Below, piece by piece: positions 57,107-64,000 of a stretch of 64,000 nt of DNA. Source of the DNA: Zobellia laminariae (GTDB taxonomy: Bacteria > Bacteroidota > Bacteroidia > Flavobacteriales > Flavobacteriaceae); the NCBI RefSeq assembly GCF_009725995.1, contig NZ_RCNS01000003.1:806001-870000 (forward strand). The letters are read 5' to 3'. The translations under genes were made by a program, and so were the position numbers. The notes under the pieces are model-generated. The model was not told where the DNA came from. It did not search any database and worked only from the letters and a program-made list of their open reading frames with translations. Position 1 is the stretch's first letter; every line of letters begins with the position of its first letter.

Positions 57107-58495
57107 ATGAGACATTATATTTGTTTGATTATTTTATTAAGCTTCCTAAAAACCAGTTTCGCCAGCGGACCTTGGACGGAATATAACAACGAAAATGGAT
57201 ACCAAGCAGGCAATGACGCTTTTTTGACCGCATCGGTGGTCGAGGATCAACTTATCTTGACCGTACCCGAGGAAGTTTTGAATAAACCAATATTGTTCAT
57301 CCGATATGACCAGAGCGGTAAACGCCGGTTCATGCAAGTCATCTGGTCACTGCACGGCGATAGAATGCTACTCAAGGTGCCGAGTATCCGGTCCACCGCG
57401 GGCATTATCTTGCCTATAAAACCAAACCTTACCATCGAGGAAAACATTCTTTCCGTATTTCCTATAGAGCAAAAGGAAATGGACCTAGATAAATACCAAA
57501 TAGATATAACCGCTCTAGTATTGCATCAGAGTATAGAATGGGAGCCTGGGTTTACAGAAAATCTTGTGCCCGCGATCACTTTGCTTGAAGGTGCCAAGAA
57601 TTTGGAGGACGAAGTAATCATCAAGACCCGGAGGGGACTGGTCATGGGAGAATCTAAAGTATCGTTACCCACTTTTTATGGGTTCTCTGCCTTGCCGGAC
57701 CCGATGAGGGCCAGACGGTTCGATTACCGCATGGGATTTTATGATGAAGAGACCACTGGAATCCATTTTTGGCTTAGAAATAGTCCTGCCAATATATCAA
57801 GGTGGCGTTTGCAAAAAAAGTTCAAGGACCAAAAGGTCAGCGTTCCGGTAAAACCCATTACATTCTTAATGTCCCCTGATATTCCCAAGAAATGGAGGCC
57901 TTACATTAAGGCCGGTATAATGGAATGGTTGCCCGCATTTGAGTCAGCGGGATTCAAGGATGCCCTCTTGGTAAAGGAAATGGACAGTCTGGACGAGTGG
58001 CAGGCCCATAGTATCCATTCCAACATTATATATTGGTCGCCGAACAAGTATTTAAGAGGTTCTGAATATGAGGACTATGGCGGTACGGTCGCGAAAATTA
58101 TCGATTTTAGGACAGGGGAGATTTTCCGGGGAGATATCTTTATGGGGGCCTCGGAACGTACCGTTATGGAAAAGTATTTTGTTCGGGCAGCTCCCTTGGA
58201 CAAGCGGGCCAGACGGTTTCCTTTTCCCGACGAATTGGTGGGCTCGCTGTTCCAAGTGATAGCGGCACATGAGGCGGGACATATTTTTGGGCTCAAGGAT
58301 GGCAATTATGGGGAATTCACTTATCCCTGGGAGAAAATGAACGATAGCCTATGGTTGCGGACCATGGGTCACACGCCAAGTATCATGAACTACAGTAGGT
58401 CCTCGAACATCCCCCAACCCGAGGACTGTATTTCACCATCTTTGTTGGTCCAAAAAGTAGGGCCGACCGATAGGTACAATATCCGATGGGCCTAA
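57107..58495 (+). CDS. Zinc-dependent metalloprotease (DUF4953/DUF5117 family), C-terminus missing
   Basis: 462 residues from the ATG at 57107, with a signal peptide (FLKTSFAS); an earlier in-frame start is TTG. The active site is AHEAGHIFGLKDG with the HExxH zinc motif, followed by the MGHTPSIMNYSR metzincin-like turn with its Met. Family members are normally about 800 residues and continue with a large C-terminal domain after this point; here the frame stops at VGPTDRYNIRWA. The stop falls exactly where a structured repeat begins (58496), suggesting that the 3' end was replaced. The catalytic half may still fold, but activity is uncertain. Confidence 0.85.
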   Translation: MRHYICLIILLSFLKTSFASGPWTEYNNENGYQAGNDAFLTASVVEDQLILTVPEEVLNKPILFIRYDQSGKRRFMQVIWSLHGDRMLLKVPSIRSTAGIILPIKPNLTIEENILSVFPIEQKEMDLDKYQIDITALVLHQSIEWEPGFTENLVPAITLLEGAKNLEDEVIIKTRRGLVMGESKVSLPTFYGFSALPDPMRARRFDYRMGFYDEETTGIHFWLRNSPANISRWRLQKKFKDQKVSVPVKPITFLMSPDIPKKWRPYIKAGIMEWLPAFESAGFKDALLVKEMDSLDEWQAHSIHSNIIYWSPNKYLRGSEYEDYGGTVAKIIDFRTGEIFRGDIFMGASERTVMEKYFVRAAPLDKRARRFPFPDELVGSLFQVIAAHEAGHIFGLKDGNYGEFTYPWEKMNDSLWLRTMGHTPSIMNYSRSSNIPQPEDCISPSLLVQKVGPTDRYNIRWA

Positions 58496-58679
58496 GCGTA
58501 GTGCGGCGGCAAGGAAACCTTTCGTTTCCGACTGTGCACGTAGCTAAAGCTTATTGTTTAGTTTTATTTTTTCTTGTCCAAAGCTAAATCTATAAGATTT
58601 AGCGACTTCATAAATATACCCAGACCTTTTGGTTTTGCGCTAAAGTCCGCATTACGTTTAGGTTTTGTTGTGCTACGTA
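58496..58679. repeat. Structured intergenic repeat, copy 1
   Basis: It begins where the metalloprotease frame is cut off. It shares with copies 2, 3 and 5 a block of the type GATTTxGCGxxCTTCATAAATATxC and the 3' end TTTAGGTTTTGTTGTG. Inside, AAAGCTAAATC and GATTTAGC form a stem. Its left end is less like the others, as if truncated. Confidence 0.65.
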
Positions 58680-59609
58680 TTATTTACCCATAAGCCATTC
58701 AATTGCTTTTCCTTTTGGATTATTGGTTAGAACATCAGGTGTTATTTGTCCTCCATATAAGTTTTTTGTTCTATCAGCCATTATTGTTGTGGTAAGAACA
58801 AGTTTAGCACCATCACTTAATTCATAAACAACGTTTCCTGTCGATAGTCCATATGTTTTTTGTCCAAAAGACTTCGTGGAGGAAAGTCCTTTAAAGGCGA
58901 TTACTATTGCTTCTCCTGAACTTGCTGTCATTTTGCTAGTTAAGACTGCAATCTTGGTTGGTTTCTTTATTAACTCGTACGAGTTTTCAATTTCTAACTT
59001 AATATCTTCATTATTATATACAGCGTTGTTTTTGAAACTCCATTCTGAACTATTTTTTTCCCAGTCAAAAAAATATCCTGAAATACCTTCTCCGGTTAAT
59101 GGAGCTAGACCTAAATACATTGGCCACATATTCCCTCCGTAATTATTTGATAAATCTATAATCCATCCTTTGATTTCAGGTTTATCCATCGCCTTTATTT
59201 TACTTTGGATTTTTGTTGCAAATTTAATAGCACTATCTCCACTATTATTGAATGCGGGAACTTTTAAATATGCAATTTGTTTGTTGAAAATTTTAGCTTC
59301 AATATGGGGTGCTATCTCTTCACTATCTACTGTAATTGAATCAGTTTTTTTTGGTATGAAGAAACTATGATTGTCTCCTAATTTTTTTAAAGTGTTCTCA
59401 ATTATTGGGTATACTTCTCCGGCAGTTTTTTTTCCTTCTAATTTTTCATTAGCAGTATTCCTAAGATTTTTCCAATCGATATTTTCAGTTTTAATCGAAT
59501 TTTCTTCCATAATATCAATAGCCGAATTGAGATAGGTCTTCGCTGGGTTATTGTTACTACAGGAGAAAAAAAGAAATACTGAAACTATGGTTAAAATTTG
59601 CTTTTTCAT
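58680..59609 (-). CDS. S41-family peptidase, lipoprotein
   Basis: 309 residues from the ATG ending at 59609. A lipoprotein signal (FLFFSCSN) is followed by a domain like the tail-specific/C-terminal processing proteases. The catalytic Ser is in KMTASSGEAIVIAF and the following SFGQKTYGLSTGN is typical of S41; the catalytic Lys is probably in the same region. There is no PDZ domain. The start codon is only 5 bases from copy 2 of the repeat, and the gene ends next to copy 1, like a cassette. Confidence 0.8.
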   Translation of the reverse strand: MKKQILTIVSVFLFFSCSNNNPAKTYLNSAIDIMEENSIKTENIDWKNLRNTANEKLEGKKTAGEVYPIIENTLKKLGDNHSFFIPKKTDSITVDSEEIAPHIEAKIFNKQIAYLKVPAFNNSGDSAIKFATKIQSKIKAMDKPEIKGWIIDLSNNYGGNMWPMYLGLAPLTGEGISGYFFDWEKNSSEWSFKNNAVYNNEDIKLEIENSYELIKKPTKIAVLTSKMTASSGEAIVIAFKGLSSTKSFGQKTYGLSTGNVVYELSDGAKLVLTTTIMADRTKNLYGGQITPDVLTNNPKGKAIEWLMGK

Positions 59610-59614
59610 ATGGA

Positions 59615-59818
59615 GCACAACGGTTGAGCTATGAACAGTACGGGAGCAAACTAGCGTTTGCTTTCCGCCATGCACATAGCGAAATCTTTTGGTTTTGTTT
59701 TTTCTTTTTTTCTATCAAAGCGAAATCCCAAAGATTTCGCGGACTTCATAAAAATACACAAACCCTGCGATTAAGCCCGAAGCCCGTATTGTTTATAGGT
59801 TGTGTTGTGTGCAGTATT
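59615..59818. repeat. Structured intergenic repeat, copy 2
   Basis: It starts GCACAACGGTTGAGCTATGA and ends with TTATAGGTTGTGTTGTGTGC, so the ends are complementary (GCACAAC and GTTGTGTGC). A central stem pairs TAGCGAAATCTTT with AAAGATTTCGC. Shared block: GATTTCGCGGACTTCATAAA then TACACAAACC. Confidence 0.75.
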
Positions 59819-60583
59819 TTATAGTTTCCATTCATAATTATCCTCTTCACTAAGTATTTTGAATACTTGGTAGCCAAATTCAGACAAGTAAATTAAAAGT
59901 TGGTTACAGGTCTTATAATCAAATTTTAGTTTAATCAGTTCCTCTTCCAATTTATTCAAAGGTAGTAAGTGTTCAAAAAGTCCCTGATAGTATTTGTCTT
60001 TGGGAATTTTTGATGAGTTAAGAATACCTTGAGAATGTGTAATTGCATGTCTAATTTCCGAAAAAATCTTAAAGGTTTCGCTAAATTTAAAGTTGTTATT
60101 GTTTTGCTTTGAATACTCTTTTAGTCTTTTTCCTCCTGCTTTTTTTATTAGTTTGAAAATATCATTGCCTCCTTTTAAAAACTCTCTACTATACTCTTTA
60201 TTTGTGGGTAAAGAATCTTTAAAATTTTGGTCAGATTGTATTTTTATATTGATAAAGTCTTTTAGTAGTGTTTCAAATGCTTCGTAACATTGGGCATACG
60301 CAAATCCAAATTCTCGTGAGAGTACTTTTTCGATTTCTGTTGAATAATTTTCTTTGAATGTTGATTTTTGAATGCCAGTATCAAAATTTAATTTCCAACC
60401 ATTGTCGGTTGGTCCAGTCCAGTCGCCGATAACTAACGATGTCCCTGAAAAATAGCTCGCGCCCTCAGCTGTATATTTCTCAGCATCTTTAAGAAGTACT
60501 TTATTAAGTCGATTTGTGGTGTGCTTGAAATCGGTTATTGTTTCAAAGAAATTATTTAGGTGAATTTTATATGGATTAGTCAT
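59819..60583 (-). CDS. HEPN-motif protein of unknown function
   Basis: 254 helical residues without signal or membrane segment. Near residues 177-182 the phrase EIRHAITHSQG contains Arg-x4-His (RHAITH), the catalytic pair of HEPN ribonucleases, which cut RNA in many toxin-antitoxin, CRISPR and abortive-infection systems. A preceding helix has FAYAQCYEAFETLLKDF. It overlaps the next gene by 4 bases (ATGA), so the two are made together. HEPN toxins usually have an antitoxin partner in the same operon, and the small partner fits the position. I do not recognise a named family. Confidence 0.65.
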   Translation of the reverse strand: MTNPYKIHLNNFFETITDFKHTTNRLNKVLLKDAEKYTAEGASYFSGTSLVIGDWTGPTDNGWKLNFDTGIQKSTFKENYSTEIEKVLSREFGFAYAQCYEAFETLLKDFINIKIQSDQNFKDSLPTNKEYSREFLKGGNDIFKLIKKAGGKRLKEYSKQNNNNFKFSETFKIFSEIRHAITHSQGILNSSKIPKDKYYQGLFEHLLPLNKLEEELIKLKFDYKTCNQLLIYLSEFGYQVFKILSEEDNYEWKL

Positions 60584-60882
60584 TTTAGTCCCTCTTCCAC
60601 GGCATATTTGTAATCCAGCAATCGTTGCGCTACCATTTCATTACGCTCTTTGTTAGCAGTTAAACCCATAGAATCAGTTTCAATCGTAGTTAAATGACGA
60701 GTAATTTTTATTAAGTCCTCTTTCAATACGTATTTGAGTATTGTCATTGTGTAGGAACTATATTCAGCCCTTGCACAGGGTTCGTCAGATACTCCAATTG
60801 GGTCCCATACATAATATAATACCTCGTCAATTCTTTTTTCTAATTCCCGTAATTTTCCTTTGTCGGTCATTTGATTTGGCAT
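60580..60882 (-). CDS. Small conserved-looking protein, partner of the HEPN gene
   Basis: 100 residues from the ATG ending at 60882; the frame starts further upstream only with GTG, inside the repeat. The core DEVLYYVWDPIGVSDEPCARAEYSSY is distinctive and looks highly constrained, and the rest is helical. No known antitoxin fold is recognised. It is the first gene of the pair, with the usual antitoxin-first order, and its start lies 3 bases from copy 3 of the repeat. Confidence 0.65.
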   Translation of the reverse strand: MPNQMTDKGKLRELEKRIDEVLYYVWDPIGVSDEPCARAEYSSYTMTILKYVLKEDLIKITRHLTTIETDSMGLTANKERNEMVAQRLLDYKYAVEEGLK

Positions 60883-60884
60883 AT

Positions 60885-61077
60885 TGCACACAACGCCTGA
60901 GCTATGAAAAGTAAGGTAGTAAATTAGCGTTTACTTTCAGCCACGCACATAGCAAAATCTTTTTGTTTTTTCTTTTCTTTGTTTAAAGCAAAATCCCAAA
61001 GATTTTGCGGACATCATAAAAATACACAAACCTTTCGATTAAGCTTGAAGCCCTTATTTTTTATAGGTTTTGTTATC
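60885..61077. repeat. Structured intergenic repeat, copy 3
   Basis: It starts TGCACACAACGCCTGAGCTATGA and ends TTATAGGTTTTGTTATC. An internal stem pairs GCAAAATCTTT with AAAGATTTTGC, at the same place as in copy 2 but with compensating base changes (GCGAAATC versus GCAAAATC). The shared block is GATTTTGCGGACATCATAAA then TACACAAACC. The remaining 61078-61190 is unremarkable leader sequence. Confidence 0.75.
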
Positions 61078-61190
61078 TTCTTTTGCGAGCGTCCGAGTAA
61101 GCACATTTCGCAAATCCGTTTCTAATAATTCCCAATACCTTCGGTATTTCTTAAATTTACTCAAATTAATCAATTAACCTTATTAAGTCC

Positions 61191-61760
61191 ATGTACGAGT
61201 ATCAAATTTTTAAGAACATTCAGAAACATATTCCGCTAAGTGATTCTGAAAAGGAACTCTTAATTTCTTTATTGGTAGAAAAGGATACAGCTAAAAAAGA
61301 AATAGTACTGGAGCAAGGTTCTGTGAGCAAAAAATTATATTTTGTCGAATTTGGAAGCTTGAGGGCATTTAACGTTAATGCTGAAGGTCGGGAATCCACT
61401 ATTATGTTCGCTGTTCAAGATTGGTGGATTACCGATATGAACTCCTTTGTAAATCAAAAACCCGCTTTATTATCTATAGAAACATTAGAAGTTAGTAGAT
61501 TAATAGAATTTGATTTTAATAGGTTAGAAGAACTATATAAAATGTTACCAAAATTCGAAAGGTTTTTTAGAATTATATTTCAGAACGCTTACATTAGAGA
61601 ACAACTTAGGGTATTAGATAATATTTCTTTTACTACCGAGCAACGATATACTAGATTCATTGAAAAATACCCTCAAGTAGTCCAAAAAGTAACTCAAAAG
61701 CAAATCGCATCTTATCTTGGTGTTACTCCTGAATTTTTAAGTTCTGTAAAAAAGAAATGA
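61191..61760 (+). CDS. Crp/Fnr-family transcriptional regulator
   Basis: 189 residues. The N-terminal cyclic-nucleotide-binding-like domain (KEIVLEQGSVSKKLYFVEFGSLRAF, then FAVQDWWITDMNSF) is followed by the dimerisation helix and the winged helix (KQIASYLGVTPEFLSSVKKK). There is no cysteine cluster for an iron-sulfur centre, so an FNR-type oxygen sensor is unlikely. It is shorter than typical Crp. It heads a three-gene segment with DUF4406 and NudK, and may or may not regulate them. Confidence 0.85.
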   Translation: MYEYQIFKNIQKHIPLSDSEKELLISLLVEKDTAKKEIVLEQGSVSKKLYFVEFGSLRAFNVNAEGRESTIMFAVQDWWITDMNSFVNQKPALLSIETLEVSRLIEFDFNRLEELYKMLPKFERFFRIIFQNAYIREQLRVLDNISFTTEQRYTRFIEKYPQVVQKVTQKQIASYLGVTPEFLSSVKKK

Positions 61761-61825
61761 GCTTGTCTTAAACTATCTTAATTTTTAGGTTGTCGTTATT
61801 TACGTTCTTTACAAAAACTTAAATT

Positions 61826-62185
61826 ATGATGATGATTTTAATCGCGGGTCCTTACCGAAGCGGAACAAATAACGACCTAGAACTTATCAAAAAAAATATG
61901 GACAGGCTAGAGTCCGTTGCACTCCCGATTTTTCGTAAAGGTCATATTCCGATGATTGGTGAATGGGTGGCAAATCCGTTGATTGAGTTAGCTGGTTCAA
62001 AGGAGGTCGGAGATGAAATATTTGCTGAAATTCAATACCCAACAGCGCATAGGTTATTGACTAAATGTGATGCTATATTGAGAATTGAAGGGGAATCTAA
62101 AGGAGCTGACCAAGATGTCAAAATCGGAAAAGAGTTGGGGTTGAAAATTTACTATGACGTAAATGAAATTCCAGATGCAGAATAG
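61826..62185 (+). CDS. DUF4406 protein (nucleoside deoxyribosyltransferase-like)
   Basis: 119 residues of the short Rossmann-like fold: [11 protein letters not shown] at the N-terminus, then [12 protein letters not shown], and [27 protein letters not shown], which are standard in DUF4406. Related enzymes cleave or transfer N-glycosidic bonds of nucleosides or nucleotides. The function of DUF4406 itself is unproven. It overlaps the next gene by 11 bases (or 23 if an earlier start is used), so they are probably co-translated. Confidence 0.75.
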   Translation: MMMILIAGPYRSGTNNDLELIKKNMDRLESVALPIFRKGHIPMIGEWVANPLIELAGSKEVGDEIFAEIQYPTAHRLLTKCDAILRIEGESKGADQDVKIGKELGLKIYYDVNEIPDAE

Positions 62186-62756
62186 TAAAGTTCGGAATCT
62201 AAAAACTGAGGTTCTTTCTGATAATTGGTATACCTTGAGAAAAGTCACTTTCGACTATTTAAAAAAGGATGGAAGTTGGGAAACACAAAGCAGGGAAACC
62301 TATGATAGAGGAAATGGTTCAACGATACTTCTTTATAATAAAGAACGGTCAACTGTAATACTAACAAGACAGTTTCGGATGCCAACTTATGTCAATGGTA
62401 ATAAAAATGGGATGCTTATCGAAACTTGCGCTGGACTTTTGAGCGAAGAAAATGCTACCGAATGTATTCAGAGGGAAACGCAAGAAGAAACGGGGTATGA
62501 AATTTTATCTGTGGAGAAGGTTTTCGAAGCATATATGTCCCCTGGTTCTGTAACTGAAATTGTTTACTTTTTTATTGCCGAATACAAAGATTCGATGAAA
62601 GTCTCTGAAGGTGGTGGAGCCGAAGATGAACAAGAAGAAATTGAGGTTCTGGAATTGAAAATTGAGGAAGCTGTTAAAATGATTGAAAATGGAGAAATTA
62701 AAGATGGAAAAACAATAATGCTATTACAGCATATTCAACTCAGAGGCATTCTTTAA
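62175..62756 (+). CDS. nudK: NudK-like GDP-mannose pyrophosphatase (Nudix hydrolase)
   Basis: 193 residues from the ATG at 62175, chosen because it aligns with the NudK start; another ATG lies 12 bases upstream. The Nudix box reads [22 protein letters not shown], close to canonical with one residue less. The pattern [63 protein letters not shown] and [13 protein letters not shown] matches E. coli NudK, which hydrolyses GDP-mannose. It lies immediately before repeat copy 4. Confidence 0.88.
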   Translation: MQNSKVRNLKTEVLSDNWYTLRKVTFDYLKKDGSWETQSRETYDRGNGSTILLYNKERSTVILTRQFRMPTYVNGNKNGMLIETCAGLLSEENATECIQRETQEETGYEILSVEKVFEAYMSPGSVTEIVYFFIAEYKDSMKVSEGGGAEDEQEEIEVLELKIEEAVKMIENGEIKDGKTIMLLQHIQLRGIL

Positions 62757-62904
62757 AATTGCATATTCAAAATAAGTCCATAGTACCAGTTTCGTACAGT
62801 TTGGAAATCCATCCGTAGTTTTTTAGATTGAGTAAAGTCCATCCGTAAATTTGCTCAAAAAGCCATCTGATTTGTAATTAATAGATTTTTTCGAGCAATT
62901 GAAG

Positions 62905-63034
62905 ATAACGTTTTTGTGTATGATTTCGTTGCGTATTTAAGCACTAAAGTTAGCAAATAAATCACAGGTAGAAAGTCCGCGAGGGTTTTCGTAAGTAGGC
63001 TAGAACTAGCAATGAATTATACACGTTGTTGTAG
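62905..63034. repeat. Structured intergenic repeat, copy 4 (divergent)
   Basis: The ends are complementary (AACGTTTTTGTGTATGA at the left, ATACACGTTGTT at the right) and share AACG-N8-TATGA with copies 2, 3 and 5. The middle is different. The short gap before it, 62757-62904, has two copies of GTCCATCCGTA and nothing else. Confidence 0.6.
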
Positions 63035-63042
63035 CCAGTTTT

Positions 63043-63807
63043 TTAATTCCATATTCGATTTGATTCAGTCAGAATCATTGGGTCTTTATCTGTAATTAAT
63101 ATTGTTTGTTCGTGTTGTGTCACAAATCCACCTTTGTTGCCAACTAAAGTCCAACCGTCATTTAATTCTACTGCAACAGTCGATTTAGTCGAAATGAAAG
63201 TTTCTATTGCAACTGTAGTGTTCTTTTTAAATCTTTCACGATTTGTTTTAACTCTGTAATTTAAAATATTTTCAGGTTCTTCGTGTAAACTTCTTCCAAC
63301 TCCGTGTCCTGCTAAATTCTTAATTACTTTAAATCCAGACTTTTTTGCTTCGGTCTCAATTATTTGTCCAATATCAGCTATTTTAACACCACCTTTTATG
63401 TTCATAATAGCTTTTTTTAATATGTTTTTGGAAGCATCTACAAGAGGTTGATGATTGTGTATATCTTTTCCAAGAACAAAAGAACCACCATTATCAGACC
63501 AATATCCATTTAATTCAGCCGAAACATCAATATTTATTAGGTCACCTTCTTTAAGTATTTTATTTTTAGATGGAATTCCGTGAGCAACTTCTTCATTCAC
63601 GCTTATACAAGCATAACCAGGGAAGTCATAAGTTTCATAAGGTGCTGATTTTGCTCCATAACTTCTTAAAATTTCACCGCCATATTCGTCCAATTCTTTT
63701 GTTGACATTCCAACTTTAGCATATTCTCTCATCAATTTTAGTGTAGTTCCAACAACTTCACTAACTCTTTTCATTCCTATTAATTCAGATTCTTTTGTTA
63801 TCGACAT
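63043..63807 (-). CDS. map: Type I methionine aminopeptidase
   Basis: 254 residues from the ATG ending at 63807. The metal ligands of the pita-bread fold are visible: two Asp in NIDVSAELNGYWSDNGG, His in LAGHGVGRSLHEEP, Glu in VAIETFIS and Glu in TQHEQTIL. SMPxxxYE-like substrate residues are replaced by YETYDFPGYACISVNEEVAHGIP. It removes the initiator Met from new proteins. This is most likely an extra, cassette-borne copy; the housekeeping map gene would usually sit in the ribosomal-protein region. It is flanked by repeat copies 4 and 5. Confidence 0.88.
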   Translation of the reverse strand: MSITKESELIGMKRVSEVVGTTLKLMREYAKVGMSTKELDEYGGEILRSYGAKSAPYETYDFPGYACISVNEEVAHGIPSKNKILKEGDLINIDVSAELNGYWSDNGGSFVLGKDIHNHQPLVDASKNILKKAIMNIKGGVKIADIGQIIETEAKKSGFKVIKNLAGHGVGRSLHEEPENILNYRVKTNRERFKKNTTVAIETFISTKSTVAVELNDGWTLVGNKGGFVTQHEQTILITDKDPMILTESNRIWN

Positions 63808-63827
63808 TTCGTTTTGTTTAAATTGGC

Positions 63828-64000
63828 TACAACGGACTTGTGTATGAAACGTAGCGTGTAGAAAGACACTAACTTTTCGAATTAACACAGAGCCGAATTT
63901 TTATATTTTGTTTTTAATTTATCATTTTTTAAAAGCCAAATTAAAAATTTGGCGGGCTTTCTAAATATGCACAAACCTTTCGGAAAGCCTATAGAAGCTA
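63828..64000. repeat. Structured intergenic repeat, copy 5 (runs off the window)
   Basis: It starts CTACAACGGACTTGTGTATGA. An internal stem pairs GCCAAATT with AATTTGGC, at the same place as in copies 2 and 3, and the shared block is TTTGGCGGGCTTTCTAAATA then TGCACAAACC. The right end is outside the window. Confidence 0.65.

Noticed and set aside
58496..64000. Canonical integron with attC sites
   Set aside because: Repeat ends lack the standard core-site pattern, gene orientation is mixed and no integron integrase is in the window; only the analogy is retained.
1..64000. CRISPR arrays
   Set aside because: No regularly spaced identical repeats with unique spacers and no cas genes. The phased repeats at 42373-42563 are too short and degenerate and their spacers too uneven.

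Overview
The window comes from a marine, alga-associated member of the Flavobacteriaceae (Bacteroidota). Supporting signs are a SusC/SusD pair, many lipoproteins, Bacteroidota-type conjugation genes (TraO, TraQ, BfmA/BtgA, DUF5712 relaxase), A-rich leaders without Shine-Dalgarno sequences, low GC, and a GH29/sulfatase/GH117 group suited to sulfated red-algal galactans. Much of the window is accessory DNA in several states of decay.

Layout. 0-5 kb: the end of a polysaccharide-utilisation locus (GH29 fucosidase-like enzyme, S1 sulfatase, GH117). 5-16 kb: a decayed conjugative element with two tRNA-Met 3' fragments in opposite orientation, an IS3 remnant, a frameshifted traQ, traO, an AlkC-type glycosylase, tRNA-Leu, a tyrosine integrase with a nonsense codon near its start, and a frameshifted topB. 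16-23 kb: MerR regulator with a divergent alpha/beta hydrolase, a CPA2 antiporter and a BLUF photoreceptor. 23-29 kb: a DNA-damage/mutagenesis island (SRAP protein, short DnaE-like polymerase, and a Y-family polymerase that has lost two catalytic acids). 29-35 kb: YpfJ-like protease and a compact three-gene operon (SbnA-like synthase, FAD/NAD(P)-binding protein, Y4yA-like PLP enzyme) that looks like a small-molecule pathway. 35-37.5 kb: membrane proteins. 37.5-42.6 kb: a graveyard and toxin region (adhesin fragment, ParDE, decayed large protein, Fic protein fused to an AbiEi-like domain under six phased repeats).

42.6-50.4 kb: a mobilisation module (ssb, radC, BfmA, relaxase, coupling protein) followed by metal-type cargo (Fur regulator, frameshifted thioredoxin-reductase-like gene, small protein, methyltransferase, MerC). 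50.4-52.5 kb: decayed DNA with a small XRE regulator and strong hairpins. 52.5-58.5 kb: SusC, SusD and a zinc metalloprotease that probably import and process peptides; the protease appears to have lost its C-terminus at 58,495.

58.5-64 kb: a cassette-like array. Single genes or short operons (S41 peptidase; HEPN-motif protein plus small partner; Crp-like regulator, DUF4406 and NudK; methionine aminopeptidase) are separated by a family of about 130-200 bp structured repeats, with several start codons within a few bases of a repeat edge. The most promising candidates for new biology are this array, the HEPN/small-protein pair, the phased repeats upstream of Fic, the dead Y-family polymerase/DnaE operon and the SbnA-like operon. 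All assignments are from reading the sequence; no database search was run.
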